DNA of 22,361 bases from a virus. Position numbers and translations under genes: made by a program. Of the stretch, positions 21,921-22,361 are shown one piece after another. The notes under the pieces are model-generated. The model saw only the letters and a program-made list of their open reading frames with translations. It did not search any database and was not told where the DNA came from. How positions within the stretch are numbered: position 1 is the first letter of the stretch; the number at the start of each line of letters is the position of its first letter. The stretch lies in the IMG/VR virus record IMGVR_UViG_3300032308_000386, positions 1-22,361 of that record, one strand, 5' to 3'.

Positions 21921-22361
21921 TTGGTTCGCCGAAGTTCAACTTTATTGATGTTCCTGTAATATGGACTTTATCAGGTTCATTCAACCCTTGTAATTTAGCA
22001 AGGTCATTTAATGCTTGTCTTGCGTTTGTATAGTCATTAGACATTAATGCTTGTTCGTATATGTCCCAATATTTCTGTGTATGCTTCAATACAAGTTTGT
22101 CTTTTTCAAGTTCAAACTTTTTCTTCAGTAATACCCATACTTTACCCCAATATTCGTTCGCTTGTGATTTAGACATATTTGCGCTGTCCTTACAATACTT
22201 CACAAACTCACTATAAGACAAGTGGTGTTCTAATATTTCTCTTGCTGCGTTGTTGATGAATGTTCTTTTTTCAACATCGGTCATTCTTTTTGCGTATGAA
22301 CCCTTTGGTCTCCCCGCTGGTCGTGGAGGTATTGGTGTTAGGGGTAATTCATCATCAGGAA
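21913..22361 (-). CDS. Terminase small subunit, 5' end outside window
   Basis: The frame upstream of the ATG at 22284 stays open to the right edge for 25 more codons and reads ...PDDELPLTPIPPRPAGRPKG SYAKR before MTDVEKRTFINNAAREILEH. The Pro/Arg/Gly/Lys stretch 'GRPKGS' is typical of the N-terminal DNA-contacting end of small terminases, so the true start probably lies outside and the ATG at 22284 is internal. The remaining sequence is helical and charged (SYSEFVKYCKDSANMSKSQA, LLKKKFELEKDKLVLKHTQK), as expected for a DNA-binding oligomer that selects the packaging site. It directly precedes and overlaps the large subunit, the usual order. The assignment rests mainly on context plus this motif. 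Confidence 0.75.
   Translation of the reverse strand, partial: PDDELPLTPIPPRPAGRPKGSYAKRMTDVEKRTFINNAAREILEHHLSYSEFVKYCKDSANMSKSQANEYWGKVWVLLKKKFELEKDKLVLKHTQKYWDIYEQALMSNDYTNARQALNDLAKLQGLNEPDKVHITGTSIKLNFGEPSE

Overview
The window is the packaging and virion-structure region of a tailed double-stranded DNA phage (Caudoviricetes). Every gene I can support lies on the minus strand, so the genes are read from high to low coordinates. The DNA is AT-rich and tightly packed: most neighbours overlap or are separated by a few bases, and most starts lack a clear Shine-Dalgarno sequence and sit behind A-rich leaders. With protein families that I recognise from phages of Bacteroidota (DUF6712-like connector, XkdF-like protease fusion, capsid and tail families), this suggests a phage of a Bacteroidota host, perhaps Flavobacteriia. 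That host call is inference. A large terminase, a tape measure and gp10-like/terminator-like genes with no recognisable sheath gene suggest a siphovirus, but not decisively.

Layout in transcription order. (1) 22361-20682: small terminase (5' end outside the window), then large terminase. (2) 20645-18749: a probable tail-assembly-chaperone-like gene split over a run of ten T, a tail-terminator-like protein and an HK97 gp10-like protein. (3) 18747-13867: two large tail or baseplate-like proteins, the second ending in a Pro/Thr tract and a small C-terminal domain. (4) 13851-10960: two proteins dominated by Pro/Thr tracts with putative adhesin domains. One tract has threonine at every second residue for about 300 residues. 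(5) 10922-8452: a small protein and the tape measure. (6) 8412-3875: a multidomain protease/head morphogenesis protein, scaffold-like protein, major capsid protein and a tail-tube-like protein, closed by a G/C-run hairpin terminator. (7) 3820-1696: a LamG-like adhesin with a Pro/Thr linker, two small proteins, a possible 27-residue micro-ORF and a protein ending in a Pro/Thr tail. (8) 1648-1: portal, then a head-tail connector running off the left edge.

Together these encode DNA packaging, capsid assembly and maturation, tail assembly and probable surface binding. The order is unusual: portal and capsid genes come after the tail genes instead of directly after the terminase. The points most worth a second look are the split gene at the T10 run, the near-crystalline Thr-x repeat, the same Pro/Thr module in five virion-type genes, and the protease fusion. 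No tRNA, integrase, CRISPR array or insertion sequence was seen, and no intergenic stretch exceeds about 60 bases.
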